DNA of 64,000 nucleotides from Clostridium pasteurianum (GCF_001705235.1 NZ_MCGV01000001.1:3228181-3292180), one strand, 5' to 3'. Counted from the first letter of the stretch, positions 18,273-27,417 are shown. Program-made: numbers and translations. The notes: generated by a model from the letters alone, not told the origin.

Positions 18273-19086
18273 TGAAACTAATAAGACTAATGAAACTGGT
18301 AAGAAATTAACTAAAAAAGATATTACAAAACTTGGATTAAGAACTGTTTTACTTCAAGCAAGTTTCAACTATGAAAGAATGCAGTCAGGTGGATGGACAT
18401 ATGCACTTCTTCCAGCACTTAAAAAGATTCATGGAGATGACAAAAAAGCATTATCAGAATCAATGAAGGATAATCTTGAGTTTATCAATACTACACCTAC
18501 TACTGTTGGATTTTTGATGGGACTTATAATTTCCCTTGAAGAAAATAATGAGGATAGAAGCATTATAAAAGGTTTAAGAGTAGCATTATTTGGACCTTTA
18601 GCAGGTATTGGCGATGCAATATTCTGGTTTACAATATTACCTATAGTTGCAGGTATTTCAGCTTCTTTTGCAAGTCAGGGAAATGTACTTGGACCAATAA
18701 TATTCTTTACAACATATGTATGCATTTTTGCATCACGTATATTATACACACGTCTTGGTTATGGTTTAGGAGTTAAGGCAATAGATAAGTTGCAGCAAAA
18801 TTCCAAGATAATTTCAAAATGTGCAACAATCCTTGGTATAACAGTAATTGGAGCTTTAATAGCATCATATGTTCAAATAAGTGTAGTAACTAAAATAGCA
18901 ATAAGTTCAGGGCATTCAATTTCGGTGCAAAAGGATTTTCTTGATAAAATATTCCCTAACTTATTACCAATGGCATATACGCTTTTAATGTATTTCTTCT
19001 TAAAGAAAAAGAATGTTAAGCCAACAATATTGATATTTTTTACTTTCGTATGTGCAATTTTATTATCAGCTTTAGGAGTGCTATAA
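18250..19086 (+). CDS. PTS mannose-family EIID subunit (system 1)
   Basis: EIID of about 278 residues, the second membrane component. LQASFNYERMQSGGWTY near residue 35 and GPLAGIGDAIFWFTILPI near residue 117 are family hallmarks. The exact start is uncertain: GTG at 18247, ATG at 18250 and GTG at 18259 all lie within the EIIC 3' end. I chose the ATG. Confidence 0.92.
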   Translation: MITVKESNETNKTNETGKKLTKKDITKLGLRTVLLQASFNYERMQSGGWTYALLPALKKIHGDDKKALSESMKDNLEFINTTPTTVGFLMGLIISLEENNEDRSIIKGLRVALFGPLAGIGDAIFWFTILPIVAGISASFASQGNVLGPIIFFTTYVCIFASRILYTRLGYGLGVKAIDKLQQNSKIISKCATILGITVIGALIASYVQISVVTKIAISSGHSISVQKDFLDKIFPNLLPMAYTLLMYFFLKKKNVKPTILIFFTFVCAILLSALGVL

Positions 19087-19087
19087 T

Positions 19088-19513
19088 ATGAAAAATATTT
19101 TAATAATATCGGGACATGGTAAGTATGCCACTATGATAAAGAGTTCTATTGAATTTTTAGCTGGTGGCAGTGATGAAATAGAGTATATCGATTTTACGGA
19201 TAAAGATACAGATATAACTTTAAAAGAAAAAATGAAAAAGGTACTTGTAAAATATGAGAATGATAATGTTTTATTTGTATGTGATATTTTAGGAGGAACA
19301 CCTTTTAAATGTGCAGTAGAACTTTCAATTGGAAAAGATAGTATAGAGGTTACTGCAGGATGTAATGTTAGTTCAATAATAGAATCTATATTTCAAAAAA
19401 ATAGCATGAGTATATCTGAACTTGCTGATTTTATAATAGAATCTAGCAAAAATTCTACGGGTAAGTTTGTAATGAAAAAGGAAGTTCGTACTGACAATAG
19501 TGAGGGAATATAA
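19088..19513 (+). CDS. PTS mannose-family EIIA subunit (system 1)
   Basis: A 141-residue EIIA that takes phosphate from HPr on a histidine near the N-terminus (IISGHGKYA, His10) and gives it to EIIB. The later VCDILGGTPFKCAV is typical of EIIA-Man. It begins one base after the EIID stop, with its ribosome binding site (AGGAG) inside the EIID gene. Confidence 0.93.
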   Translation: MKNILIISGHGKYATMIKSSIEFLAGGSDEIEYIDFTDKDTDITLKEKMKKVLVKYENDNVLFVCDILGGTPFKCAVELSIGKDSIEVTAGCNVSSIIESIFQKNSMSISELADFIIESSKNSTGKFVMKKEVRTDNSEGI

Positions 19514-19515
19514 AT

Positions 19516-19547
19516 AAATTGCAAGGAACTGCGGTTCCTTGCAATTT
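19516..19547 (+). other. Strong intra-operon hairpin between EIIA and nagB
   Basis: Perfect 14-bp arms AAATTGCAAGGAAC (19516-19529) and GTTCCTTGCAATTT (19534-19547) with a 4-base TGCG loop. No U-tract follows, so it is more likely an mRNA processing or stability element, or a weak attenuator, than a full terminator. Confidence 0.8.
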
Positions 19548-19568
19548 AATAAAGGGGTGGACAAATAA

Positions 19569-20294
19569 ATGAAAGTAATGGTAGTTAAAGATTATAATGA
19601 AATGAGTATTAAAGCAGCAAGAATAATGGCAAGTCAAATTATTTTAAAACCTAACAGTGTTTTAGGTCTTGCAACAGGAAGCAGTCCTATTGGAATGTAT
19701 AAGGAGTTAATTAATTTATATAATAAAAAAGAGATTGACTTTAGAAATATTAAAAGTTTTAATTTAGATGAGTATTATGGATTAGATGAAACTAATGAAC
19801 AAAGTTATCACTATTTTATGATGGAAAATTTATTTAAGCATATAAATATACCTATGGAAAATATTAATATTCCCAATGGAAATGCAAAAAATATGGAAGA
19901 AGAATGTTTGAATTACGAAAGAAAAATTCAGCAAAGTGGTGGGATAGATATACAGGTTTTAGGAATAGGTACTAATGGACATATTGGGTTTAATGAGCCT
20001 AACATAAATTTTGAAACTAAAACTCATTTAGTTGAATTAGCCAGTAAAACTATAAAGGCTAATGCAAGGTTCTTTGAGGATGAAAATAAAGTCCCTAAAA
20101 AAGCTATAAGTATGGGGATTAAAACTATAATGAATTCTAAAAAAATCATATTGCTTGCAAGTGGAAGTTCAAAGGCTGATGCAATATATAAGGCAGTTAA
20201 AGGTAAAGTTACACCAGAGGTTCCAGCTTCAATTCTTCAAATTCACAAAGATGTTACTTTTGTAGTAGATAAAGAAGCTGCAAGTAAATTATAA
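19569..20294 (+). CDS. nagB: Glucosamine-6-phosphate deaminase
   Basis: A 241-residue NagB. It converts glucosamine-6-phosphate to fructose-6-phosphate and ammonia. The family sequence LGLATGSSPIGMYKEL, the FNLDEYYGL segment with catalytic Asp, and LGIGTNGHIGFNEP are clear, and the length is normal for Gram-positive NagB. It directly follows PTS system 1, which suggests that this PTS imports glucosamine or a related amino sugar. No nagA (deacetylase) is in the window. Confidence 0.94.
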   Translation: MKVMVVKDYNEMSIKAARIMASQIILKPNSVLGLATGSSPIGMYKELINLYNKKEIDFRNIKSFNLDEYYGLDETNEQSYHYFMMENLFKHINIPMENINIPNGNAKNMEEECLNYERKIQQSGGIDIQVLGIGTNGHIGFNEPNINFETKTHLVELASKTIKANARFFEDENKVPKKAISMGIKTIMNSKKIILLASGSSKADAIYKAVKGKVTPEVPASILQIHKDVTFVVDKEAASKL

Positions 20295-20420
20295 GGGAGT
20301 TATTAATGGTTTAGCATGATGATTAAAATCATTTACAATTATTCATATTAGAATTAATATATAAAGAGAAAATAATATTTTGATTTAGATAGAGCTTAAT
20401 AATAGGAGTGTATAATTAAT

Positions 20421-20834
20421 ATGGTTGGAATAATTGCAATATCGCATGGTCCATATGCAAAATCATTAATAGAATCGGTGGAAATGGTTTATGGTAAACA
20501 GGAAAAGCTTGAAGCCATTTGTCTTGGAAAAGATGAAAGTATAGAAAGTTTACAGGAAAGAATAAAAGATACTATAAAGAAACTTGATTTAAAAAAAATA
20601 TTGATAATTGTAGATCTGCTGGGTGGTACACCATATAATGCAACGTCAATCAAGCTGGAAGATCCAAATGTAAATGTAATTACAGGTTTAAATATGCCTA
20701 TGATTCTGAAAATTTTGCCAAACAGAAATAAAACTTTAGAAGAAATATCGAATATTGCAATAGAAAGCGGTAAAGATGGTATTGTAAATGTAAGTGAAAA
20801 GCTTAGAATGTTAAATAAAAATATAAAGGCTTGA
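20421..20834 (+). CDS. PTS mannose-family EIIA subunit (system 2)
   Basis: A 137-residue EIIA, first gene of a second PTS set. The phosphorylated histidine is in IIAISHGPYAKS (His9), and IIVDLLGGTPYNA matches the family. AATAGGAG precedes the ATG. The gap of 126 bases from nagB shows a 14-bp palindrome (ATGATTAAAATCAT) but no clear promoter, so readthrough from system 1 is likely. Confidence 0.93.
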   Translation: MVGIIAISHGPYAKSLIESVEMVYGKQEKLEAICLGKDESIESLQERIKDTIKKLDLKKILIIVDLLGGTPYNATSIKLEDPNVNVITGLNMPMILKILPNRNKTLEEISNIAIESGKDGIVNVSEKLRMLNKNIKA

Positions 20835-20860
20835 TTTCAGAATTATGAGGAGATGATTTT

Positions 20861-21328
20861 TTGCTTAAAATAGCTAGGTTAGATGACAGACTTGTGCATG
20901 GTCTCATAATAAATAATTGGTGTACAAATGAGAATATAACGGAAATAATGGTGGTTGACAAAGAAGCATGCGGCAATGAAATGCGAAAAGCGGTTATTCA
21001 TATGTCAGCACCAGAGGATATAAATGTGATGTTTTGTACTGCTGAAGAGGCAGCTAATATTTATAAAGAAGAAGCAGAATATGAGAATTTAATGATGATC
21101 TTTGGAAATCCATTTGAATTACTTGAATTTTTAGATAAAGGTGGAGTTTTAAAAAGTATAAATATTGGAGGAATGACTTTTAAAGAGGGAAGAAAGCGTT
21201 TAAGTACTTCAGTTTATGCAACCAAAGAAGAAGTAGAAGCTTTAAAGAAAATAGCAGATAAAAAAATTTTACTTGAAGTAAGAATATTACCAACTGATAT
21301 AAGTGTAGATTTGTTAAAGTACATTTAA
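20861..21328 (+). CDS. PTS mannose-family EIIB subunit (system 2)
   Basis: A 155-residue EIIB with the phosphorylation site RLDDRLVHGLI (His13). The start is TTG at 20861, preceded by GAGGAG. It is clearly diverged from the system 1 EIIB, so the two systems are not a recent duplication. Confidence 0.92.
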   Translation: MLKIARLDDRLVHGLIINNWCTNENITEIMVVDKEACGNEMRKAVIHMSAPEDINVMFCTAEEAANIYKEEAEYENLMMIFGNPFELLEFLDKGGVLKSINIGGMTFKEGRKRLSTSVYATKEEVEALKKIADKKILLEVRILPTDISVDLLKYI

Positions 21329-21345
21329 ACGTAGGAGAGGATGTT

Positions 21346-22971
21346 ATGTCTATTGGGCAAGCAATTCTTTTATTTATATTTTCCTCTATTTCTGGAATCG
21401 ATTCTTCAGCTGAAGAATTTCAGACACATAGACCCTTAATTGCAGGAACTTTGGCTGGAATTGCACTTGGCGATATAAAAACTGGAATTATTGCGGGAGC
21501 AACTATGGAATTTGTGGCGCTTGGCTGGATGACTATAGGTGCTGCAGTACCGCCAGATCCAGCACTTGCAGGTATAACTGTTGCAATACTTGAAATACTC
21601 GGAAAACAAAATGTAGGTGTGGCAGTAAGCATAGCAATACCTATAGCAGTGGCAGGACAGCTGCTTCAGATAGCTCAAAAAGGAACAATTGACATTATAC
21701 TTATGCACTTTGCTGAAGCTGGAGTAGAAAAGGGTAAGCTTTCAAGAGTTACTATAGCACATTTTTTAACTGCAATTCCAAGTGCGTTAAGAGTAGCAGT
21801 ACCATCTCTTCTTATGGCATATTTTGCAAATGCAACTCTAGTGCAAAGTATGTTAAATTCAATTCCAAAAGAAATCACTACAGGACTTCAAATTTCATCG
21901 GGACTTTTAGTTATGGTTGGATATGCTATGATACTTAATTTAATAAATTCAAAGGAACTGCTGCCGTTTCTTATAATAGGTTTTTTAGTTATGACTTTTT
22001 CGGATATAACTATATTTGCTCTTACACTTTTAGGGATTAGCTTTGCAGTTATTTATTATCACATAACATCTCTTATATTAAAGTCACAGCAAAATAGAGA
22101 TAAAAGATTTAGAAGAAGCGAAGTAAAAGATAAAGAAGGGGAAAATAGAAGCAAAATTAGAATTTCAAAATTTGATTTAATGAAGGTATTTTGGAGAACT
22201 CAGTTTTTTCAGATATCCTGGAATTATGAAAGACTTCAAAATTTATGTTACTGCTATTCTATAATGCCTATATTAAAAAAATTATATAAGAATAAAGAAG
22301 ATTTAATAGTGGCAGTTAAGGCTAATCTCGAATATTACAACTCACATCCTTTTTTTGTATCAATTATACTGGGAATAAATACAGCCATGGAAGAAGCGAA
22401 AGCTAATGGTGAAAAAATTGATGAAAGGGATATTACCCAGGTGAAAATTGCTTTTATGGGGCCTCTTGCAGGTGTTGGTGATCCTGTATTTTGGGGTACG
22501 ATAAGACCTATGCTGGCTGCCATTGGAGCAGGTATAGCTATTAAAGGAAATATATCAGGTGTAATATTATTTTTTGTAGGTATAAATGCAGTTAGGCTTT
22601 TTATGAGGTATAATACGTTGATGTTTTCATATAAAAAGGGCGTAAGTGTAATATCGCACATAAAAGATTTTATGCCTAGATTAAAAAATATAATGGCGGT
22701 ATTATCTTATACAATAATAGGAGGATTAATAGCTAGGCTTACTAAAGTTAACATAGGAGTTGTATTATATAGCTTTGTAAGTAAAGGGAAGCTTCAGTAT
22801 GTGACTTTTCAGCAGCAATTGGATGCTATAATGCCTAATATTTTGCCACTTTTAATAATTTTTATTATATGCTGGCTTTTGAAGAAAAAAGTTTCGCCGC
22901 TTATTTGTATGTTCGGACTTATGATAATCGGTATAGTTGGATATGCTTTTGGAATTTTAAGTTTAACTTAA
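21346..22971 (+). CDS. Fused PTS mannose-family EIIC-EIID permease (system 2)
   Basis: A 541-residue membrane protein that joins the two channel subunits normally made as separate proteins. Residues about 1-240 are EIIC (DSSAEEFQTHRPLIAGTL; GATMEFVALGWMTIGAA), a charged linker spans about 245-275, and residues about 278-541 are EIID (ISWNYERLQNL; GPLAGVGDPVFWGTIRP). Reading is continuous with no stop or start needed between them. The neighbouring system 1 keeps separate, overlapping EIIC and EIID genes. EIIC-EIID fusion is uncommon. Confidence 0.92.
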   Translation: MSIGQAILLFIFSSISGIDSSAEEFQTHRPLIAGTLAGIALGDIKTGIIAGATMEFVALGWMTIGAAVPPDPALAGITVAILEILGKQNVGVAVSIAIPIAVAGQLLQIAQKGTIDIILMHFAEAGVEKGKLSRVTIAHFLTAIPSALRVAVPSLLMAYFANATLVQSMLNSIPKEITTGLQISSGLLVMVGYAMILNLINSKELLPFLIIGFLVMTFSDITIFALTLLGISFAVIYYHITSLILKSQQNRDKRFRRSEVKDKEGENRSKIRISKFDLMKVFWRTQFFQISWNYERLQNLCYCYSIMPILKKLYKNKEDLIVAVKANLEYYNSHPFFVSIILGINTAMEEAKANGEKIDERDITQVKIAFMGPLAGVGDPVFWGTIRPMLAAIGAGIAIKGNISGVILFFVGINAVRLFMRYNTLMFSYKKGVSVISHIKDFMPRLKNIMAVLSYTIIGGLIARLTKVNIGVVLYSFVSKGKLQYVTFQQQLDAIMPNILPLLIIFIICWLLKKKVSPLICMFGLMIIGIVGYAFGILSLT

Positions 22972-22997
22972 GTCTTATAATAAGGTGGAAAAATCAA

Positions 22998-23729
22998 ATG
23001 AAAAAAATAGTAAATGGATTAAATTTTATCGAAGCAGAAGATTATAAAAAATTAAGCGAAATAAGTGCAAAACAGATGATAGAATGCGTGAAAGAAAAAC
23101 CTAATGCATTAATTTGCATAGCTACTGGGGCTTCACCTAAGCTTGCATATGAATTGTTTCACAAAATGGCTTATGAAGAACATATTGACCTTAGTAAGCT
23201 TAGAATAATAAAACTTGATGAATGGCTTGGAGTAAAAAATGAAGATCCTGCTACAAGTGAATTCTATATAAGAAAAAATATAATTAAACCATTAATGATT
23301 AAAGAGGAAAATTATATTGGTTTTAACGCCAGCGTAGAAGATGGTGAAGCAGAAAGCAGTAGAATAAATAATATTTTGAAAAAGTGCGGTCCTATTGACT
23401 TGTGTATATTAGGATTGGGAAAGAACGGCCATCTTGGTTTAAATGAGCCTGGTGAATATCTATTACCATATTCTCATGTTACTAAGCTTACAGAGAAGAG
23501 TAAGACTCATGATATGCTTAAGAAAACAGATGCTGTTGTAAACTATGGCATAACACTTGGAATAAAGGATATATTATCATCAAATAAAATTTTGTTTATG
23601 GTGTCAGGCGATGAGAAAAAAGAGGCATTTAATGCTTTTTTAGAGAAAAAAATAAGAAGCAGTTTACCTGCATCTATGTTATGGCTTCATGATAATGTTG
23701 TGTGTGTATTTGAGAGTAAATGTAAATAG
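22998..23729 (+). CDS. AgaI-like galactosamine-6-phosphate deaminase/isomerase
   Basis: A 243-residue NagB-superfamily protein. It is closest in recalled sequence to E. coli AgaI: LCILGLGKNGHLGLNEPGE, KLDEWLGV, YGITLGIKDIL and a C-terminal SLPASMLWLHDN all match that branch better than NagB. AgaI-type enzymes are linked with galactosamine/N-acetylgalactosamine PTS genes. I chose the ATG at 22998, with AAGGTGG upstream, over a longer frame that would overlap the EIICD gene. It follows PTS system 2, so system 2 may import galactosamine. Confidence 0.85.
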   Translation: MKKIVNGLNFIEAEDYKKLSEISAKQMIECVKEKPNALICIATGASPKLAYELFHKMAYEEHIDLSKLRIIKLDEWLGVKNEDPATSEFYIRKNIIKPLMIKEENYIGFNASVEDGEAESSRINNILKKCGPIDLCILGLGKNGHLGLNEPGEYLLPYSHVTKLTEKSKTHDMLKKTDAVVNYGITLGIKDILSSNKILFMVSGDEKKEAFNAFLEKKIRSSLPASMLWLHDNVVCVFESKCK

Positions 23730-23740
23730 TTAGTTTTTAG

Positions 23741-23772
23741 GATATCAGTGAAAACGCTGGTATCTTTTTTTA
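23741..23772 (+). terminator. Terminator of the PTS/amino-sugar operon
   Basis: GATATCAG (23741-23748) pairs with CTGGTATC (23757-23764), with one G-U pair, followed by TTTTTT. Confidence 0.88.
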
Positions 23773-23857
23773 TTCTTTATTGAGAGAACAGGTTTACCAT
23801 GGACAGTTGATGTTATGATTTCCAGTACGCATAGTATAATGGGATGAGTAATAACTT

Positions 23858-23886
23858 TTGACAGAACTTAAAATAGATGCTATGTT
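23858..23886 (+). promoter_or_regulatory. Predicted sigma-A promoter of glycerate kinase
   Basis: TTGACA (23858-23863), 17 bases, TATGTT (23881-23886). The leader to the ATG at 24007 is over 100 bases and shows no recognised riboswitch. Confidence 0.6.
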
Positions 23887-24006
23887 CATATTACATATAA
23901 TAGGTTTAATTGTAATGTGGAATGCTAATTAAGTTACTGAATTTATACTATGAATAGTAATGATATTTATAGATTATTATAAAGAAATTTGTTAGGAGAA
24001 TGTCTT

Positions 24007-25149
24007 ATGAAGAATTTTACAATTGTTTTAGCACCTGATTCTTTTAAAGAAAGCATGACTGCAAAAGAAGTTTGTATAGCAATGGAAAAGGGAATAAAAA
24101 GGGTTAATAGTAAGATTAATTGTATACATGTTCCAATGGCAGATGGCGGAGAAGGTACGATGCAGTCTCTTATTGACGCTACAAATGGAGAAATATATTC
24201 ATTAAAGGTAACAGGACCACTTTTAAATAAAGTTGAAGCACAGTATGGCATTTTAGGAGATGGAAAGGTTGGAGTAATTGAAATGGCAAGTGCCAGTGGA
24301 ATTCAGCTAGTACCAAAGGAAAAAAGAAATCCATTAGTTACAACAACTTATGGAACAGGAGAGCTTATTAAAGCATGTCTTGATAAGGGAGTAAAGAAAA
24401 TACTCATAGGCATAGGTGGAAGTTCAACTAATGATGGTGGATTTGGTGCTGTAAAGGCACTTGGAGCAAAATTTTTAGACGAAGCTGGAAAAGATATAGG
24501 TTTTGGCGGGGGAAGCCTCAACAAACTAAAAAAAATAGATTTATCTGGATTTGATACGAGATTAAGTGATGTAGAAATTGAAATTGCCTCGGATGTCAAC
24601 AATCCTCTCTGCGGAGAAAATGGAGCCTCAAATGTATTTGGACCGCAAAAGGGTGCTACAAAAGAGATGATTGAAGTTTTAGACCAAAATTTAAAGCACT
24701 ATGCGGATGTAATAAAAGAGCAGTGTCATAAAGATGTTGTAAATATGCCTGGAGCTGGGGCGGCAGGAGGACTCGGTGCAGGACTTGTAGCTTTTTTAGA
24801 TGGAAAACTTAAAAAAGGAATTGAACTGGTTATAAAGTATTCCGGATTAGAGGAAAAGGTAAAAAATTGCGACTTTGTGTTTACAGGGGAAGGAAGCATA
24901 GATTTTCAAACTAAATTTGGAAAGACACCAATTGGAGTTGCAGGTGTTGCTAAGAAGTATGGTAAGCCTGTTATTGCACTTGCAGGAAAAGTTGGAGATA
25001 ACATAGATGATTTATATGAAGGCGGCATAGATTCTATTTTTGGAATAATGCGAGGAAGCACATCGCTGGAGGAAGCTCTTAAGGGTGGAAAAGAAAATGT
25101 TGAAAAAGCTTCCGAAAATATAATGAGGTTAATAAATTTAAATATATAA
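24007..25149 (+). CDS. Glycerate kinase (GlxK/GarK family)
   Basis: A 380-residue glycerate 2-kinase type I. It phosphorylates D-glycerate to a phosphoglycerate entering glycolysis. Family motifs include APDSFKESMTAKEV at the N-terminus, PMADGGEGTMQSL, GIGGSSTNDGGFGAVKALG and FTGEGSIDFQTKFGKTP. The ATG at 24007 is 7 bases after TAGGAGA; an in-frame upstream TTG at 23989 lies before this ribosome binding site and is unlikely. It sits alone after the PTS operon with its own promoter candidate. Confidence 0.93.
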   Translation: MKNFTIVLAPDSFKESMTAKEVCIAMEKGIKRVNSKINCIHVPMADGGEGTMQSLIDATNGEIYSLKVTGPLLNKVEAQYGILGDGKVGVIEMASASGIQLVPKEKRNPLVTTTYGTGELIKACLDKGVKKILIGIGGSSTNDGGFGAVKALGAKFLDEAGKDIGFGGGSLNKLKKIDLSGFDTRLSDVEIEIASDVNNPLCGENGASNVFGPQKGATKEMIEVLDQNLKHYADVIKEQCHKDVVNMPGAGAAGGLGAGLVAFLDGKLKKGIELVIKYSGLEEKVKNCDFVFTGEGSIDFQTKFGKTPIGVAGVAKKYGKPVIALAGKVGDNIDDLYEGGIDSIFGIMRGSTSLEEALKGGKENVEKASENIMRLINLNI

Positions 25150-25324
25150 AAATGTGGGAAGAATAATATATTTTATTTTTTTAAATATGAAAATTGATGT
25201 TATAATAAAATAGTGAAGTGATAGTTTTTTAGATAATATTGAATTAATTTTGTAAGCTTAAAGCTGAAATTATAAAAAATCAATTATTATAAATTAATAT
25301 AAAGTTTTGGGAGGAGTTATTGAT

Positions 25325-26506
25325 ATGATATCACAAAAAATGTATGAACTAGGAAGTAAACGCTCTGTTATAAGAGAAATTTTTGAGTTTGGAAAAAAGA
25401 GAGCAGCAGAAGTAGGAGCAGAAAACGTGTATGATTTTAGTATTGGAAACCCAAATGTGCCAGCTCCAGAAGCAGTAAAAAAAGCAATAATTGAAATATT
25501 AGATACAGAAGATCCAGTGTCTATTCACGGATATACAAGTGCACAGGGAGATCCAGTTGTAAGGGATACTATAGCTAAATCAATAAATAAAAGATTTGGT
25601 ACAGCTTTTAATGGTGACAATATATACATGACAGTTGGAGCAGCAGCATCAATACATATATGTTTTTCAGCCTTAACAAATCCCGGCGATGAATTTATAA
25701 CTTTTGCTCCATATTTCCCTGAATACAGATGTTTTGTAGAAGCTGCTGGTGCTAAGCTTGTAGAAGTTCCTGCACAAATAGAAAACTTCCAGATAAATTT
25801 TAGTGAATTTGAAAAGAGAATAAATGAACATACAAAAGCCGTTATTGTAGATTCTCCAAACAATCCTTCAGGAGTAGTTTATACAGAGGATACAATTAAA
25901 AAGCTTGCTGAAATGCTTAAGAGCAAATCTAAAGAGTATGGACACACAATTTACCTTATATCGGACGAGCCTTACCGTGAAATTGCTTATGATGTAGAGG
26001 TACCATATTTAACAAAATACTATGATAACACCTTTGTATGTTATTCTTATAGTAAATCTCTTTCTCTTCCGGGTGAAAGAGTAGGTTATATAGTTGTACC
26101 AGATGAAATGGAAGATTCTAAAAAAGTGTATGCAGCTGTTTGCGGAGCAGGAAGAGCCTTAGGATATGTATGCGCTCCAAGCTTATTCCAGAAGGTAGTT
26201 GCAAAATGTGCTGATAAAACTTCTGATATTGGAATCTACAGAAAAAATAGAGATTTGCTTTACAATGGTTTAACTAAATTAGGATATAAATGCGTAAAAC
26301 CTGAAGGAGCATTTTACTTATTCCCACAGTCACTTGAAAAAGATGCATATGCTTTCTGTGAAAGAGCAAAGAAATATAATTTATTGTTAGTTCCAGGAGA
26401 TGATTTTGGCTGTCCAGGACATGTACGTATTTCATACTGCGTTACAACAGAGCAGATTGAAAAATCACTTTCTGCTTTTGAGAAACTAGCTGAAGAATAT
26501 AAATAG
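25325..26506 (+). CDS. PLP-dependent class I/II aminotransferase
   Basis: A 393-residue fold-type I aminotransferase of the aspartate aminotransferase group. Visible are the cofactor region TVGAAASIHICFSAL, DSPNNPSGVVY, ISDEPYREIAYD and the PLP-lysine site SYSKSLSLPGERVGY. Amino acid specificity cannot be read. The ATG at 25325 follows GGGAGGAG; the earlier GTG is in the leader. The gene ends directly at hairpin repeat copy IV, whose outer arm contains its TAG stop. Confidence 0.92.
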   Translation: MISQKMYELGSKRSVIREIFEFGKKRAAEVGAENVYDFSIGNPNVPAPEAVKKAIIEILDTEDPVSIHGYTSAQGDPVVRDTIAKSINKRFGTAFNGDNIYMTVGAAASIHICFSALTNPGDEFITFAPYFPEYRCFVEAAGAKLVEVPAQIENFQINFSEFEKRINEHTKAVIVDSPNNPSGVVYTEDTIKKLAEMLKSKSKEYGHTIYLISDEPYREIAYDVEVPYLTKYYDNTFVCYSYSKSLSLPGERVGYIVVPDEMEDSKKVYAAVCGAGRALGYVCAPSLFQKVVAKCADKTSDIGIYRKNRDLLYNGLTKLGYKCVKPEGAFYLFPQSLEKDAYAFCERAKKYNLLLVPGDDFGCPGHVRISYCVTTEQIEKSLSAFEKLAEEYK

Positions 26507-26698
26507 AAATAACATTATTTTAGAACATTAAAAAAACTCTATAAATCTAAGGTGAAAAATCGTAAAATACTAAGATATTTCAATAACTCGCTAAAAAGAT
26601 GCTCAGACAAATTGAAATATCTAAGTATTTTACGATTTTTTCACCAAGATTTATTAGAGTTTTCTTAAATTGTTCTTAAAATAATGTTATTTCTATTT
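26501..26698. repeat. Long hairpin repeat, copy IV (aminotransferase/BI-1 convergent junction)
   Basis: Perfect 21-bp outer arms at 26501-26521 (AAATAGAAATAACATTATTT...) and 26678-26698. The left arm begins with the last sense codon and TAG stop of the aminotransferase gene. The inner arms carry AAAAATCGTAAAATACTAAG and its partner, with the loop AACTCGCTAAAAAGATGCTC. Confidence 0.87.
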
Positions 26699-27185
26699 TG
26701 GAGAAAGGCAAGGAAGATTTTCTTCCGCTAGCGCTACCGAAAATCTGAAGTTAAGGTTTATATAAGGTTAAGTGTCGAATAATGAAAATCCTAAGATATT
26801 TCAATAACGCGCTAATAATAAAAGTGATTATATATGGTTAAGAAGGATAACAATCATATATGTGGGTTGGGTCAAAGACACATTATCCTTCTTTATAAAA
26901 TACAGACTATATTAATGTTTACGACTAATAACTTTGATTTAGAGGCTTATCTAAATCTTTTATAATATAGAGATTGCCTATATTAAGTAAATAAGGATAA
27001 TGGGCAAAGCCCAAGCCTCGTATATGATAATATTGAAATATCTAAGTATTTTATGATTTTTTAACCAAGTTTTATTAGAGTTTTTTTAAACAGTTTTTAA
27101 AATAATGTTATTTCTGTTTTGAGGTAAATCAGGGAATATTTTCCTACGTTACACTCCCGAAAATCTGAAGTTAAGGCTTATATAA
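26699..27185. repeat. Mosaic repeat array: module C, interrupted hairpin repeat, two module B copies, module C
   Basis: Most of the intergenic space between the aminotransferase and BI-1 genes is repeat. Module C-like GGCAAGGAAGATTTTCTTCC lies at about 26706. A half-hairpin starts near 26782 (CCTAAGATATTTCAATAAC). Two module B copies in opposite orientation (about 26862-26931 and 26973-27030) occupy the place of its loop, and the other hairpin arm runs 27031-27117. A second C-like block (AATATTTTCCTACGTTACAC) follows. CGAAAATCTGAAGTTAAGG appears twice (near 26740 and 27162). No gene is seen. Confidence 0.8.
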
Positions 27186-27322
27186 GATTAAGAAGGATAA
27201 CGATTGTCTAAACTTTTAATGTAATTTAAAGAGTGACTATAGTAAATCACTATTTATTTGATATCATATTGTTTTAACTTTAGGTAGATTGATGGATTAG
27301 TCATTATTAATCGGTGGAAAAG

Positions 27323-27369
27323 AAAAAAACTATTAAATTATATAACATACATAATTTAATAGTTTTTTT
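27323..27369. terminator. Bidirectional terminator 3' of the BI-1 gene
   Basis: Perfect 19-bp arms at 27323-27341 and 27351-27369 (core AACTATTAAATTAT) with a 9-base loop, A-rich on the left and T-rich on the right, so it can act on either strand. Confidence 0.92.
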
Positions 27370-27417
27370 TGAAGTCTTATAGTTTAAATTTTAGAAGATG
27401 AAAATCAGATATTATGT

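Noticed and set aside
20295-20420. A second sigma-54 promoter before PTS system 2
   Set aside because: No GG-N10-GC arrangement was found in this gap, so readthrough from system 1 is more likely.
23749-23762. TGAAAACGCTGGTA as a CcpA cre site
   Set aside because: It matches only 12 of 14 consensus positions and is fully explained as part of the terminator stem at the end of the PTS operon.
26507-27185. Repeat array as a CRISPR
   Set aside because: Units are few, unequal, palindromic and in both orientations; there are no regular spacers and no cas genes.
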